Origin: Gemmatimonas sp. UBA7669
GTDB lineage: Bacteria > Gemmatimonadota > Gemmatimonadetes > Gemmatimonadales > Gemmatimonadaceae
Assembly: GCF_002483225.1 (NCBI RefSeq)
Contig: NZ_DLHL01000004.1
Location: 27,885-91,884 of the forward strand
Reading direction: 5' to 3'
DNA: 64,000 bases
The first letter of the stretch is position 1. The number at the start of each line of letters is the position of its first letter. The position numbers were made by a program, and so were the translations under genes. The notes under the pieces were generated by a model, which ran no database searches, was not told where the DNA came from, and saw only the letters and a program-made list of their open reading frames with translations. Positions 10,224-19,272 of the stretch are shown piece after piece.

Positions 10224-10898
10224 TCAGGCCGCCCGGTTCGCCGACCGACGACGGCGCGCTGCCGCCAGCGCCAGCAGGCCCGCCCCGGTAAGGGCCAGCG
10301 AACCGGGCTCCGGGACGGTCACCGGCGGGGTGACGGGCGGGGTGACGGGCGGCAGAATGCCCTCAACGATCCAGGTGCCGTAGCGCGCCGTTGGATTCGT
10401 TGGTGATTGGCTGTTGGACCCGGACCCGCCGATCACGGTACCGGTTTCCAACGTCGTCGCTGTGCTGGAACAGGTCGTCATCACCAGCATCGAACCAATG
10501 CTGGTGCCGTTATTCACGAACACAGTCGCACCGGGCGTGCTCGCCGTAATGCAGGCCGCGTCGATGCTGCCGTTGGCCAGCACGTTCAAGGTGAGCTGCG
10601 TGAGCGTCGCGCCTAGTGACGTGGAGTTCCCCGAGACGGCGCCAACGGTCAGATACCACACCGACGGCGACAGGTTGTATTGCGCCCCGAAGCCCAACTG
10701 GTTCGCAACGTCGAAAGAGAACGTCAGGCGATCAGCTGTCGTGAGCGACCCCGACGCCTGGGCAAAAGTCTGGCTTGTATAGGTGTAGCGAAATCCCTGG
10801 GCTTCGGCTCGCGGCGCGAGGGTCAATGCGGCGGCGAGCAGCAGCGCGCTGCCCTTGGCCACGAAATTCGAGAACGACTGACGCTTGTGGGTGGGCAT
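10224..10898 (-). CDS. Secreted protein with C-terminal PEP-CTERM sorting signal
   Basis: Exported surface or matrix protein, 224 aa, no enzyme motif. The start is ATG 10898, preceded by AGGGAG. Residues 1-29 form a signal peptide ending in AEA. The body is rich in Ser, Thr, Asn and Gly with few charges, typical of proteins sorted by exosortase. Near the C-terminus a PPVT unit is repeated three times (encoded by a 12-bp tandem repeat), followed by VPEPGSLAL, a hydrophobic helix and an Arg cluster: the PEP-CTERM tripartite signal. In this family, exosortase removes the tail and the protein goes to the outer surface, often with exopolysaccharide. No exosortase gene is in the window. Confidence 0.85.
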   Translation of the reverse strand: MPTHKRQSFSNFVAKGSALLLAAALTLAPRAEAQGFRYTYTSQTFAQASGSLTTADRLTFSFDVANQLGFGAQYNLSPSVWYLTVGAVSGNSTSLGATLTQLTLNVLANGSIDAACITASTPGATVFVNNGTSIGSMLVMTTCSSTATTLETGTVIGGSGSNSQSPTNPTARYGTWIVEGILPPVTPPVTPPVTVPEPGSLALTGAGLLALAAARRRRSANRAA

Positions 10899-11203
10899 GA
10901 AAACAGCGACTCCCTGATGTGAAGGGTCGGGGACTCCCCGAGGCGGGGTAGTCGGAGGGGGGCTGCACGAAGGCTCACGGCAGGGAGCACCGGGTGCCGA
11001 CCGCGCGCCGACCGCGGAACGGAGATCGACTACCAGCCGCCCGTGCAAGAGTGGGGCCAAACGCATCACAAATCAGATTTTTAGGCCTGCCGGCGGGCTA
11101 AACCGCACAACGCCATCGGCTTATCGCACACCGCCACGGTCTGTCCCCACGACAGCGGTCTTGATGAATGCGGCGTTGGGGCCACAGTTCTGGGGAGCGC
11201 GCC
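10899..11203. other. 305-bp intergenic region with no gene
   Basis: Holds the upstream region of the PEP-CTERM gene and the 3' flank of the sarcosine-oxidase-like gene, both on the minus strand. It contains GCCTGCCGGCGGGC at 11086-11099, a near-palindrome next to an A/T-rich stretch, which may be a weak terminator or part of a promoter. I see no coding pattern, tRNA or riboswitch I can name. Confidence 0.4.
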
Positions 11204-12370
11204 CTACGAGACGCGCGGGCCGTCGGACAACGCCACGGCCGCGCCAAACCGCGCCACCCCGAACAACCCGATGTCGTGCGCGGTGGCGCCCCCCGTCACC
11301 ACATCCGCACAGATCTCCCCGATCACGCTGCCGAACTTGAAGCCGTGCCCAGAGCAGGCAGATACCACCAGCAACTCCGGTGCCCCAGGTGCCCGGTCGA
11401 TGATGAAATGTTCGTCGGGGGTATTCGTGAACAGGCACGCCGCCGACTGCTGCAGCGGGCCGTTGGCGCCGGGGAAATACCGCGATACCGCGGCCCGTAA
11501 CGCCGCTTCGTCCTCGGCCTCGCACACGCGTGACATGGTGTCCGGATGCACCCGTTCGAAGCGATGGTGGTACTTGCCGATCTTGAAGCCAGGCGCGCCG
11601 TATTGCGGGAAGCCGTAGTACTGCCCTTCCTCGGCGTCCATCACGAACACGGGAAAGTTCGCCGGTGCAAACGCCGCCGTGTCGGCGATGCCGAACCACC
11701 CCAGCACCTGCCGCTCCGGCTGCAGCACCCCCCGCAGCGCAGGCACCAGATCACCCATCCACGGTCCGGCCGTGAGCACCACCTGACCGGCCGAATACGT
11801 GCCCCGTTCGGTGCGCACCGTCACCGAACCAGCGTTCGTCGTCACCTCGATGACGCGCTCATGGGTCCGGATCACGGCCCCATGCGCCTCTGCCCGCGCG
11901 GCGTGCGCCTGAATGCACCGCTCCGGGGTAAGAAATCCGGCATCGGGCTGGTACACCGCCATCGCCCCGGGCGCCGGCCGCCAACCCGGAAAGCGCGCCG
12001 AGAGTCGCTGGCCGTCGAGCACCTCATGATCGAGACCGTGCACCCGACAGCTCTCCAGCGAGCCGTCGAACACCGGACTGCCCGCCCACCCCACATCGAG
12101 CCCGCCCGTCACGTGCAACAACGGCTCGGACAACCCCTGCTCCAGGTCGCGCCAGAGCGTGAACGCCCGCCGCAGCAGCGGCACGTACGACGGGTCCTCG
12201 AAGTAGGCCAACCGGATGATCCGCGTCAGCCCGTGCGAGGATCCGAACGCGTGGCCGAGACCGTGCTGCTCGAGCCCAAGCACCCGCTGACCGCGCGCGG
12301 CGAGATGATACGCCGCCGCACTGCCCATCCCGCCGATGCCGACCACGATCACGTCGTACGCGCTGGCCAT
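11204..12370 (-). CDS. FAD-dependent N-methyl amino acid oxidase (monomeric sarcosine oxidase / SolA family)
   Basis: Flavoprotein that would oxidatively demethylate N-methyl amino acids such as sarcosine or N-methyltryptophan, giving formaldehyde and H2O2; 388 aa. ATG 12370 is preceded by GGAGAG. The N-terminal Rossmann motif is VIVVGIGGMGSAAA (about 7-20). Cys339 in SACSGHGFKFG matches the Cys that binds FAD covalently in the family, and Lys266 in GFKIGKYHH matches the oxygen-activating Lys. It is divergent from the kor gene cluster (110-bp spacer). Which methylated amino acid it uses cannot be told, so no symbol is given. Confidence 0.88.
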   Translation of the reverse strand: MASAYDVIVVGIGGMGSAAAYHLAARGQRVLGLEQHGLGHAFGSSHGLTRIIRLAYFEDPSYVPLLRRAFTLWRDLEQGLSEPLLHVTGGLDVGWAGSPVFDGSLESCRVHGLDHEVLDGQRLSARFPGWRPAPGAMAVYQPDAGFLTPERCIQAHAARAEAHGAVIRTHERVIEVTTNAGSVTVRTERGTYSAGQVVLTAGPWMGDLVPALRGVLQPERQVLGWFGIADTAAFAPANFPVFVMDAEEGQYYGFPQYGAPGFKIGKYHHRFERVHPDTMSRVCEAEDEAALRAAVSRYFPGANGPLQQSAACLFTNTPDEHFIIDRAPGAPELLVVSACSGHGFKFGSVIGEICADVVTGGATAHDIGLFGVARFGAAVALSDGPRVS

Positions 12371-12480
12371 CGAAATCTCTCCATTCGGGACGTGAAGATC
12401 CGGGTTTCCCTTCTTGCCGAGCGTCGGTCCACAGCCCATGCTAGCGATACCAGTACATCTCTCCCCAGGAGCCCCGCCAC

Positions 12481-14274
12481 ATGGCAGTAACCGATGTCTC
12501 CGACCCGCAATACTACCACCGGGTCGTGGATTGCCAGTGGGCCTGTCCGGCCCATACCAACGTCCCCGGCTACATCCGCCTGATTGCCCAGGGGCGGTAC
12601 ACCGAGTCGTATCTCCTCAATCGCGAATCCAACGTCTTCCCGGGCATTCTGGGGCGCGTGTGCGACCGCCCCTGTGAGCCCGCCTGCCGCCGCGGCCGCG
12701 TGGAAGAAAAGCCGGTGGCCATCTGCCGGCTCAAGCGCGTGGCCGCCGATCATCGCGACGACATCAGCGCGCACCTGCCCAAGGCGCCGGCGGTCAAGAA
12801 CGGCAAGCGCGTCGCGCTGGTGGGTGCGGGGCCGGCGTCGCTCACCGTCGCCAACGACCTGCTGCCGCTGGGGTACGACGTCACCATTTTCGAGCGCAAC
12901 GCCACGCCCGGTGGCCTCATGCGCATCAACATCCCGTCCTTCCGCCTGCCCGCGCAGGTGCTCGACGAGGAATGCGCCTATGTCATCGACATGGGTGCCA
13001 CCATGAAATACGGCACGGCCGTCACCAGTCTCAAGGGCCTGCTCGACGAGGGCTACGACGCCGTGTTCGTGGGCAGCGGCGCACCCAAGGGCAAGGAACT
13101 CGACATCCCCGGTCGCTGGGACGCGCCGGAGTCGGTGCACATCGGCATCGAGTTTCTCGCCAACGTGCACTTCGGACACATCGACAAGCTCGGCCCGCGG
13201 GTCATCATCATTGGTGTGGGCAACACGGCCATGGACTGCTGCCGCACCTCCAAGCGCCTCGGCGCCACCGACGTCAAGGTGGTGGCGCGGCGCGGCCGCA
13301 AGCACTTCAAGGCCTCGCCGTGGGAACTCGAAGACGCCGAAGAAGAGCTGGTCGAGATCATCGAGAACCACGCGCCCAAGCGCATGGTCGTGGAGAACGG
13401 CAGGCTCGTGGGCATGGAGTTCGAAGTCCTGCAGTGGACCGAAGACGCCAGCGGCAAGCAGACGAGCACGGTCACCGGCACGGTCGTCATTCCCTGCGAT
13501 CAGGTCATTCTCGCCATTGGCCAGGACAACGCCTTCGAGTGGATCGAGCGCGACATCGGCGTGGAGTTCGACGCCAAGGGCATGCCCAAGGTGGACAAGA
13601 CCACCCATCAGAGCACGCATCCCAAGGTGTTCTTCGGTGGTGATGCCGCCTGGGGCCCCGAGAACATCATCTGGGCCGTGGCGCACGGTCATGCGGCCGC
13701 CATCTCCATTGACGCGCAGTGTCACGGCCGCGATGTGAACGATCGGCCCGCCTACGGCATGTCGCTGGTGAGCGCCAAGGTGGGCATGCATTCGTGGGCC
13801 TACGACAACGACTACGAGTCGGCCAAGCGCGCCAAGATGCAGCACGAGGACCTGAGCAAGCGCTTCAAAGATCTCGTCACGGAAGTCGAGTTGGGTTTCA
13901 CGGCGGAGCAGATCGCCACCGAGGTCGGGCGCTGTCTCAACTGCGACATCCAAACGCACTTCACCGCGTCACAGTGCATCGAGTGCGACGCCTGCGTGGA
14001 CATCTGCCCCACCAACTGTCTCACCATCACCACCAACGGCACGTCCGAAGCCGATCTGCGTACCCGTTTGTCGGCGCCCGCACTCAATACCGATCAGGCC
14101 ATCTACGTGTCCGATGGCCTGCCGCAGACCAAGCGTGTCATGGTGAAGGACGAAGACGTCTGCCTGCACTGCGGACTCTGCGCCGAACGCTGCCCCACCG
14201 CGGCGTGGGACATGCAACTCTTTGATCTCAGAAAGCCCGTGGCGGGCATGCTCGCCGGGATGGCCAGCGTATGA
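12481..14274 (+). CDS. GltD-like flavoprotein fused to a 2x[4Fe-4S] ferredoxin domain (accessory subunit of KorAB)
   Basis: Predicted electron-transfer subunit, 597 aa. The N-terminal Cys-rich part (CQWACPAHT, then CDRPCEPAC) matches the iron-sulfur region of the small glutamate synthase subunit. An FAD Rossmann fold follows (VALVGAGPAS, about 110), then an NAD(P) fold (VIIIGVGNTAMD, about 241). The C-terminus adds two ferredoxin clusters (CIECDACVDICP, about 500; CLHCGLCAERCP, about 561). Glutamate synthase large-subunit sequences are absent; the next gene, which overlaps by 4 nt (ATGA), is korA. I infer that it shuttles electrons between KorAB and NAD(P)H or ferredoxin, replacing the usual KorD ferredoxin subunit. 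Confidence 0.87.
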   Translation: MAVTDVSDPQYYHRVVDCQWACPAHTNVPGYIRLIAQGRYTESYLLNRESNVFPGILGRVCDRPCEPACRRGRVEEKPVAICRLKRVAADHRDDISAHLPKAPAVKNGKRVALVGAGPASLTVANDLLPLGYDVTIFERNATPGGLMRINIPSFRLPAQVLDEECAYVIDMGATMKYGTAVTSLKGLLDEGYDAVFVGSGAPKGKELDIPGRWDAPESVHIGIEFLANVHFGHIDKLGPRVIIIGVGNTAMDCCRTSKRLGATDVKVVARRGRKHFKASPWELEDAEEELVEIIENHAPKRMVVENGRLVGMEFEVLQWTEDASGKQTSTVTGTVVIPCDQVILAIGQDNAFEWIERDIGVEFDAKGMPKVDKTTHQSTHPKVFFGGDAAWGPENIIWAVAHGHAAAISIDAQCHGRDVNDRPAYGMSLVSAKVGMHSWAYDNDYESAKRAKMQHEDLSKRFKDLVTEVELGFTAEQIATEVGRCLNCDIQTHFTASQCIECDACVDICPTNCLTITTNGTSEADLRTRLSAPALNTDQAIYVSDGLPQTKRVMVKDEDVCLHCGLCAERCPTAAWDMQLFDLRKPVAGMLAGMASV

Positions 14275-16070
14275 ACGGCGTCAACGATTTCTCGTTCAAG
14301 ATCGGCACCGTCAACGGCACCGGCTCCGCCAGTGCCAACGGTTTGCTCATGCAGGCCATCTTCCGCATGGGCATCCCGGTGACGGGCAAGAACATCTTCC
14401 CCTCCAACATCCAGGGGTTGCCCACCTGGTACGAGATCCGCGTCAGCAAGGACGGCTACACGGCGCGTCCGAGCGAAGTGGACCTGGTGGTGGCGCTCAA
14501 TCCGTCCACCTACGCCAAGGACGTGGCCACCGTCCGGCCGGGCGGCTTCCTGCTCTACGACTCGTCGTGGCCGCTCGATCCCGATCTCGTGCGCGAAGGC
14601 ATCACCATCATGGGGATTCCCTTCGGCCGCATCTGCGTGGAGAACTTCCAGGGCGATCGCGACCGCACGCTGCTGCGCAACATCGTGTATGCCGGGTCGC
14701 TCGCGGCGCTGCTCAACATCGACATGGACGTGGTGTCGGGCATGCTCTCGGAGAAGTACGGCAAGAAGCCCAAGCTGCTCGAGTCCAACCACAAGGCCAT
14801 CCAGCTGGGCTACGAGTACGCCAAGGCCAACTTCCAGTGCCCGCTGCCCTTCCATCTCGAGAAGATGGATGCCACCAGCGACTCCATCCTCATCGATGGC
14901 AACACGGCCTGTGCGCTGGGCGCGGTATTTGCCGGCGCGACCGTAGGCGCGTGGTATCCCATCACGCCGGCCACCGCCCTCATGGAGCAGTTCAAGGCCT
15001 TCTGCGAGAAGTATCGCGTGGACAAGGCCACGGGCGAACACAAGTTTGCCATTCTGCAAGCCGAGGACGAGCTGGCCGCTGCCGGCATCATCATCGGCGC
15101 CGGTTGGGCGGGTGCACGCGCGTTCACGAACACCTCGGGCCCCGGCATCTCGCTGATGCAGGAGTTCATTGGGCTCGCGTACTACACCGACATTCCGGCG
15201 GTCTTCTTCGACATTCAGCGCTGCGGACCGGCCACGGGTATGCCCACCCGTACGCAACAGGCCGACCTCCTGTCACTGGCCTACGCGTCACACGGCGACA
15301 CCAAGCACTTGGTGCTCTTCCCGGCCAACCCGGGCGAAGCCTTTGAGTTGGCGGTGCAGTCGTTTGACCTGTCGGAGCGCTTCCAGACACCGGTCTTCGT
15401 CGCCACCGATCTCGACATCGGCATGAACGACTGGATGGTGAAGCGGCTCAGCTGGGACGACAGCTACCGGCCCGATCGCGGCAAGGTCCTGCACAAGGAA
15501 GACCTCGACAAGATCCAGAAGTTCTCGCGCTATCTCGACGTGGACGGCGACGGCATTGCCGCCCGCACACTGCCCGGCGTGGGCGGCAAGGGCGCCTACT
15601 TCGTGCGCGGTTCCGGCCACGACAAGCACGCGGCGTACACCGAGGACTCCGACGCGTATCAGGAGCTCGTCGATCGTCTCAAGCGCAAGTTTGAGCACGC
15701 GGCCACGGTCATGCCCAAGCCGGTCTTCACGCTTCAGCCTGGCGCCGAGGTGGGGCTGGTCACCATTGGTGGCTGTGACGCCGCCGTACGCGAAGCTGCC
15801 GACCGTTTGCGCGACCAGGGGGTAACAGTCGATGTCATGCGCATCCGCGCCTTCCCCTTCGGCAGCGAGGTGCGTGAGTTCTTCGACGCGCACGATCGCA
15901 ACTTCGTCATCGAACAGAATCGCGACGCCCAACTCCGCGCCCTGCTGGCGGTGGAGCTTGGCATTCCCCGTGACAGCATGACCTCCATTCTCGACTACGG
16001 CGGCATGCCGCTTACCGCCAAGGTGGTCGTGGACGGTGTGCTCCGCCATCTCGCGCAGGTGCCCGCATGA
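14271..16070 (+). CDS. korA: 2-oxoacid:acceptor oxidoreductase, fused gamma-alpha subunit
   Basis: Large subunit of a thiamine-diphosphate enzyme that interconverts a 2-oxoacid (most likely 2-oxoglutarate) plus CoA with acyl-CoA plus CO2, passing electrons to ferredoxin; 599 aa. Residues 1 to about 190 form the gamma domain (KIGTVNGTGSASANGLL). The alpha (pyrimidine-binding) domain follows, with WYPITPATALMEQF, ISLMQEFIGLAYYTDIP and RCGPATGMPTRTQQ, and then a transketolase-C-like end. It overlaps its neighbours by ATGA on both sides, so translation is coupled. The gamma-alpha fusion is typical of two-subunit enzymes in aerobic bacteria. Substrate choice between 2-oxoglutarate and another 2-oxoacid is inferred. 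Confidence 0.9.
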   Translation: MNGVNDFSFKIGTVNGTGSASANGLLMQAIFRMGIPVTGKNIFPSNIQGLPTWYEIRVSKDGYTARPSEVDLVVALNPSTYAKDVATVRPGGFLLYDSSWPLDPDLVREGITIMGIPFGRICVENFQGDRDRTLLRNIVYAGSLAALLNIDMDVVSGMLSEKYGKKPKLLESNHKAIQLGYEYAKANFQCPLPFHLEKMDATSDSILIDGNTACALGAVFAGATVGAWYPITPATALMEQFKAFCEKYRVDKATGEHKFAILQAEDELAAAGIIIGAGWAGARAFTNTSGPGISLMQEFIGLAYYTDIPAVFFDIQRCGPATGMPTRTQQADLLSLAYASHGDTKHLVLFPANPGEAFELAVQSFDLSERFQTPVFVATDLDIGMNDWMVKRLSWDDSYRPDRGKVLHKEDLDKIQKFSRYLDVDGDGIAARTLPGVGGKGAYFVRGSGHDKHAAYTEDSDAYQELVDRLKRKFEHAATVMPKPVFTLQPGAEVGLVTIGGCDAAVREAADRLRDQGVTVDVMRIRAFPFGSEVREFFDAHDRNFVIEQNRDAQLRALLAVELGIPRDSMTSILDYGGMPLTAKVVVDGVLRHLAQVPA

Positions 16071-17122
16071 CCTCGATCGCCAAACCTCCCGTTCGGCACC
16101 CCAGCTCACGCACCAACGGCCTCGGCCTCACGTTGCGGGACTACGAAGGCGCCATGTCCACGCTCTGCGCCGGGTGCGGACACGATTCTGTCACCGCGGC
16201 CGTCGTGCAGGCTGGCTGGGAACTCGAGCTCGAGCCTCATCGCATCGGCAAGATGAGCGGCATCGGCTGCTCGTCCAAGACGACCGCGTACTTCATGAAG
16301 CAGTCGCACGGCTTCAACTCCGTGCACGGCCGCATGCCGTCGGTCACCTCGGGTGCGGCCGCGGCCAATCGCAGTCTGACCTACATCGGTGTGTCTGGCG
16401 ACGGTGACTCGCTGTCCATTGGGCTCGGGCAGCTGTCACACGCCATTCGGCGCAATGTGAACATGCTTTACCTGCTGGAGAACAACGGCGTCTATGGCCT
16501 GACCAAGGGCCAGTTCTCCGCATCGGCCGATGTGGGCTCCAAGTCCAAGAAGGGCGAAGCCAACGAGCAGACCCCCATTGATCCGGTGCTGCTGGCCCTC
16601 ACCCTCGGCGCCACGTTCGTTGCGCGCTCCTTCTCCGGAGACAAGAAGCAGCTCGTGCCCATCATCAAGGCGGGTATCGCGCACAAGGGCTTTGCCATCA
16701 TCGACATCATCTCGCCCTGCGTGAGCTTCAACGATCACGAAGGGTCCACCAAGAGCTACGCGTTCACCCGCGAGCATGAGGTGGAAGCCGTGCACACCGA
16801 CTTCGTGCCCCTGCAGCGCGAAATCACGGTGCCTGAGACGGACGAGGAAGTGCGCACCGTAACGTTGCACGACGGTGGCATGGTTCGTCTGCGCGCCACC
16901 GCGTCGGACTACAACCCCACCAACCGCGAGTCGGCCTACGCACATGTGCGGGCCTGTCAGACACGCGGCGAGATTGCCACCGGCCTGCTCTTCGTGGATG
17001 AGAACGGGCGGGACATGCATGACTACCTGCGCACGCCGGCCACGCCCCTGGTGGACCTGCCGTTCGAGTCGCTGTGCCCCGGCAAGGCGGCACTCGATTC
17101 CCTCATGGAGCGCTATCGCTGA
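16067..17122 (+). CDS. korB: 2-oxoacid:acceptor oxidoreductase, beta subunit
   Basis: Thiamine-diphosphate and [4Fe-4S] subunit that pairs with KorA, 351 aa. Cluster ligands are visible in CAGCGHDS (about 32), GIGCSSK (about 67) and SPCVSFNDHEGS (about 226). The ThDP/Mg motif is GDGDSLSIG, ending at the Asn-rich ENNGVYGLTKGQ. It starts by ATGA overlap with korA and is followed after only 6 nt by the first formate dehydrogenase gene, whose ribosome-binding site (GAGG) lies next to the korB stop. This makes one transcript with fds likely. Confidence 0.92.
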   Translation: MTSIAKPPVRHPSSRTNGLGLTLRDYEGAMSTLCAGCGHDSVTAAVVQAGWELELEPHRIGKMSGIGCSSKTTAYFMKQSHGFNSVHGRMPSVTSGAAAANRSLTYIGVSGDGDSLSIGLGQLSHAIRRNVNMLYLLENNGVYGLTKGQFSASADVGSKSKKGEANEQTPIDPVLLALTLGATFVARSFSGDKKQLVPIIKAGIAHKGFAIIDIISPCVSFNDHEGSTKSYAFTREHEVEAVHTDFVPLQREITVPETDEEVRTVTLHDGGMVRLRATASDYNPTNRESAYAHVRACQTRGEIATGLLFVDENGRDMHDYLRTPATPLVDLPFESLCPGKAALDSLMERYR

Positions 17123-17128
17123 GGCGTC

Positions 17129-17659
17129 ATGACGCATCCTGCGTCCGCGTTCGCGTCGGCCATGCCGGATGGTGATGAACTCGCCGTCCTGCATGAGCTC
17201 TTCGCAGCCTTTCCCCCGCGCGCCGAGTACCTGCTGCCGTTGTTGCATCAGGTGCAGGCGCGCGTGGGCTGTGTTTCCCACGCCGCGACGCGCGCCATTG
17301 CCGCGCACTTCAATCTCTCACGCGCCGAAGTGCACGGTGTGGTGACGTTCTATCACGACTTCCGCGAGTCGCCTGTTGGCGACACGGTGGTCCAGGTGTG
17401 CATGGCCGAAGCCTGTCGCGCGGTGGGCTGTCAGGATCTCGATGCGTACTTGACGCGTCGGCGCGGGGCCGCATTGGGAGAGGTGGTCCCCAACCAGCGC
17501 TGGCACGCGCAGGCCACCTACTGCCTCGGCAACTGTGCCCTCGGTCCGTCACTGCGTATTGGCGAGACCGTCTATGGCCGCGTCACGCCGGAGCGACTTG
17601 AGCGCTTGCTGGCCGACTACCCAGACACCGCCGCCCACGTGGAGCGACCCGACCCATGA
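17129..17659 (+). CDS. fdsG: NAD-dependent formate dehydrogenase gamma subunit (NuoE-like, [2Fe-2S])
   Basis: Small thioredoxin-like [2Fe-2S] subunit of the cytosolic NAD-linked formate dehydrogenase, 176 aa. The helical N-terminus (LLPLLHQVQARVGCVS) and the Cys pairs CMAEAC (about 91) and CLGNC (about 132) are those of the NuoE/HoxE family. It passes electrons from the Mo subunit to FMN in FdsB. ATG 17129 follows GAGGCGTC. The stop overlaps fdsB by 4 nt (ATGA). Context (FdsB, FdsA, FdhD, FdsD) decides formate dehydrogenase over hydrogenase or complex I. Confidence 0.9.
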   Translation: MTHPASAFASAMPDGDELAVLHELFAAFPPRAEYLLPLLHQVQARVGCVSHAATRAIAAHFNLSRAEVHGVVTFYHDFRESPVGDTVVQVCMAEACRAVGCQDLDAYLTRRRGAALGEVVPNQRWHAQATYCLGNCALGPSLRIGETVYGRVTPERLERLLADYPDTAAHVERPDP

Positions 17660-19272
17660 CGGCCTGGCGGGTCTACGTCCCCAGTGACACGGCGGCGGCG
17701 TCGGTGGGCGCCGATGACGTGGCCGCTGCCGTACAGGAGTGGGCTGCGCGACATGTCGATGCCGAGTTGCAGCTGGTGCGCAACGGCTCACGAGGCGCGG
17801 CCTGGCTCGAGCCCCTGGTGGAAATCGACACGGCGAAGGGGCGTGTTGGCTTTTCCCGGCTGTCTTCCGCCGATGTCCCCGCCCTGCTCGATCTGCTGCA
17901 TGCGGAGCGTGACAGCCAGGACCTGCCCGGCCAGTCACACGCGCACGGCATCGGTCTGGTGGAGGATCATCCGTGGTTCCGTATGCAGCGTCGGCTGATG
18001 TTCTCGCGGGTGGGCCGCATCGACCCGCTCTCACTTGATGAGTACCGCGATACCGGTGGTCTCCATGGCTTGCAGCGTGCGTTGCAGCTCGAGCAGCCCG
18101 CCATCGTGCAGGAGGTCATCGACTCGGGCCTGCGTGGACGCGGCGGAGCCGCCTTTCCCACCGGCATCAAGTGGCGCACGGTGCAGCAGACGACCGCAGC
18201 AACCCGCTACGTGGTTTGCAATGCGGACGAGGGAGACTCCGGCACGTTTGCCGATCGGCTGATCATGGAAGCCGATCCCTTCCGCCTCATGGAGGGGATG
18301 ATCATCGCCGGCCTCGCCGTGGGCGCGCAGCAGGGCTATGTGTATCTGCGCTCGGAGTATCCGCGCACCATTCGCACGTTCGAAGCGGCGTTGCATCGTG
18401 CACGTGAGGCCGGCCTGCTCGGCTCGCGTGTGCTGGACACGCCGCACGCATTTGATATCGCGCTGCGTGTCGGAGCGGGCGCGTACATTTGCGGCGAAGA
18501 GACCGCGTTGCTGGAGAGCCTCGAAGGGCGACGGGGCCAGGTGCGCAGCAAGCCTCCACTCCCCGCCGTGGAAGGTCTCTTTGGCTGTCCCACCGTCATC
18601 AACAACGTGCTCACGCTGGCCGCCGTGCCGGATGTGCTGGCGCAGGGTGCGGCGCAGTATGCGGGCTTTGGTGTGGACCGTTCGCGTGGCACCATGCCAT
18701 TTCAGTTGGCCGGCAATGTAGCGCAGGGCGGGCTGGTGGAACTCCCGTTCGGCATCACGCTCCGTGAACTGCTGGAGACCTTTGCCGGTGGGACTCGCAG
18801 CGGACGGGCTCTTCGCGCCGTGCAGGTGGGCGGACCGCTTGGCGCCTACCTGCCGGCATCGCAGTGGGACACGCCGCTCAGCTACGAGCACTTCGCGGGT
18901 ATTGGTGCCATGCTGGGTCACGGTGGCATCGTGCTCTTTGACGACTCGGTCAATCTCGGCGCCATGGCGCAGTTTGCGATGGAGTTCTGCGCCATCGAGT
19001 CCTGCGGCAAGTGTACGCCCTGCCGCATCGGCTCCACACGGGGGGTTGAGGTCATTGCCAAGCTGCGCCGAGGCGAGAACGTCCGCGCCAACTGGGAGCT
19101 GCTGGGCGAACTCTGCGAAACCATGGAGTTCGGCTCGCTGTGCGCGATGGGCGGCCTCACGCCTCTGCCCGTGCGCAGCATCATGACGCACTTCACCGCC
19201 GACCTGCTGACGTCGGCGTCCACGGCTGCGGAATTGACCATCCAGGAATCGGTCACCCAGGAGGTGGCATGA
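17656..19272 (+). CDS. fdsB: NAD-dependent formate dehydrogenase beta subunit (NuoF-like, FMN and NAD site)
   Basis: Flavin subunit that reduces NAD+, 538 aa. The N-terminal 110 residues are a thioredoxin-like extension, followed by the NuoF core: GRGGAAFPTGIKW (glycine-rich NAD/FMN region, about 157-170), NADEGDSGTFADR, GAGAYICGEETALLESLEG and the [4Fe-4S] ligands ESCGKCTPCRIGSTRG with a later Cys in GSLCAMGG. All are intact. It overlaps fdsG and fdsA by ATGA. The N-terminal extension separates it from the shorter complex I NuoF found at 34,480-35,856. Confidence 0.93.
   Translation: MTAWRVYVPSDTAAASVGADDVAAAVQEWAARHVDAELQLVRNGSRGAAWLEPLVEIDTAKGRVGFSRLSSADVPALLDLLHAERDSQDLPGQSHAHGIGLVEDHPWFRMQRRLMFSRVGRIDPLSLDEYRDTGGLHGLQRALQLEQPAIVQEVIDSGLRGRGGAAFPTGIKWRTVQQTTAATRYVVCNADEGDSGTFADRLIMEADPFRLMEGMIIAGLAVGAQQGYVYLRSEYPRTIRTFEAALHRAREAGLLGSRVLDTPHAFDIALRVGAGAYICGEETALLESLEGRRGQVRSKPPLPAVEGLFGCPTVINNVLTLAAVPDVLAQGAAQYAGFGVDRSRGTMPFQLAGNVAQGGLVELPFGITLRELLETFAGGTRSGRALRAVQVGGPLGAYLPASQWDTPLSYEHFAGIGAMLGHGGIVLFDDSVNLGAMAQFAMEFCAIESCGKCTPCRIGSTRGVEVIAKLRRGENVRANWELLGELCETMEFGSLCAMGGLTPLPVRSIMTHFTADLLTSASTAAELTIQESVTQEVA

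Noticed and set aside
12481..14274. Glutamate synthase small subunit (gltD)
   Set aside because: It has an extra C-terminal ferredoxin domain and is coupled to korAB, and no gltB is nearby, so a Kor electron-transfer role fits better.
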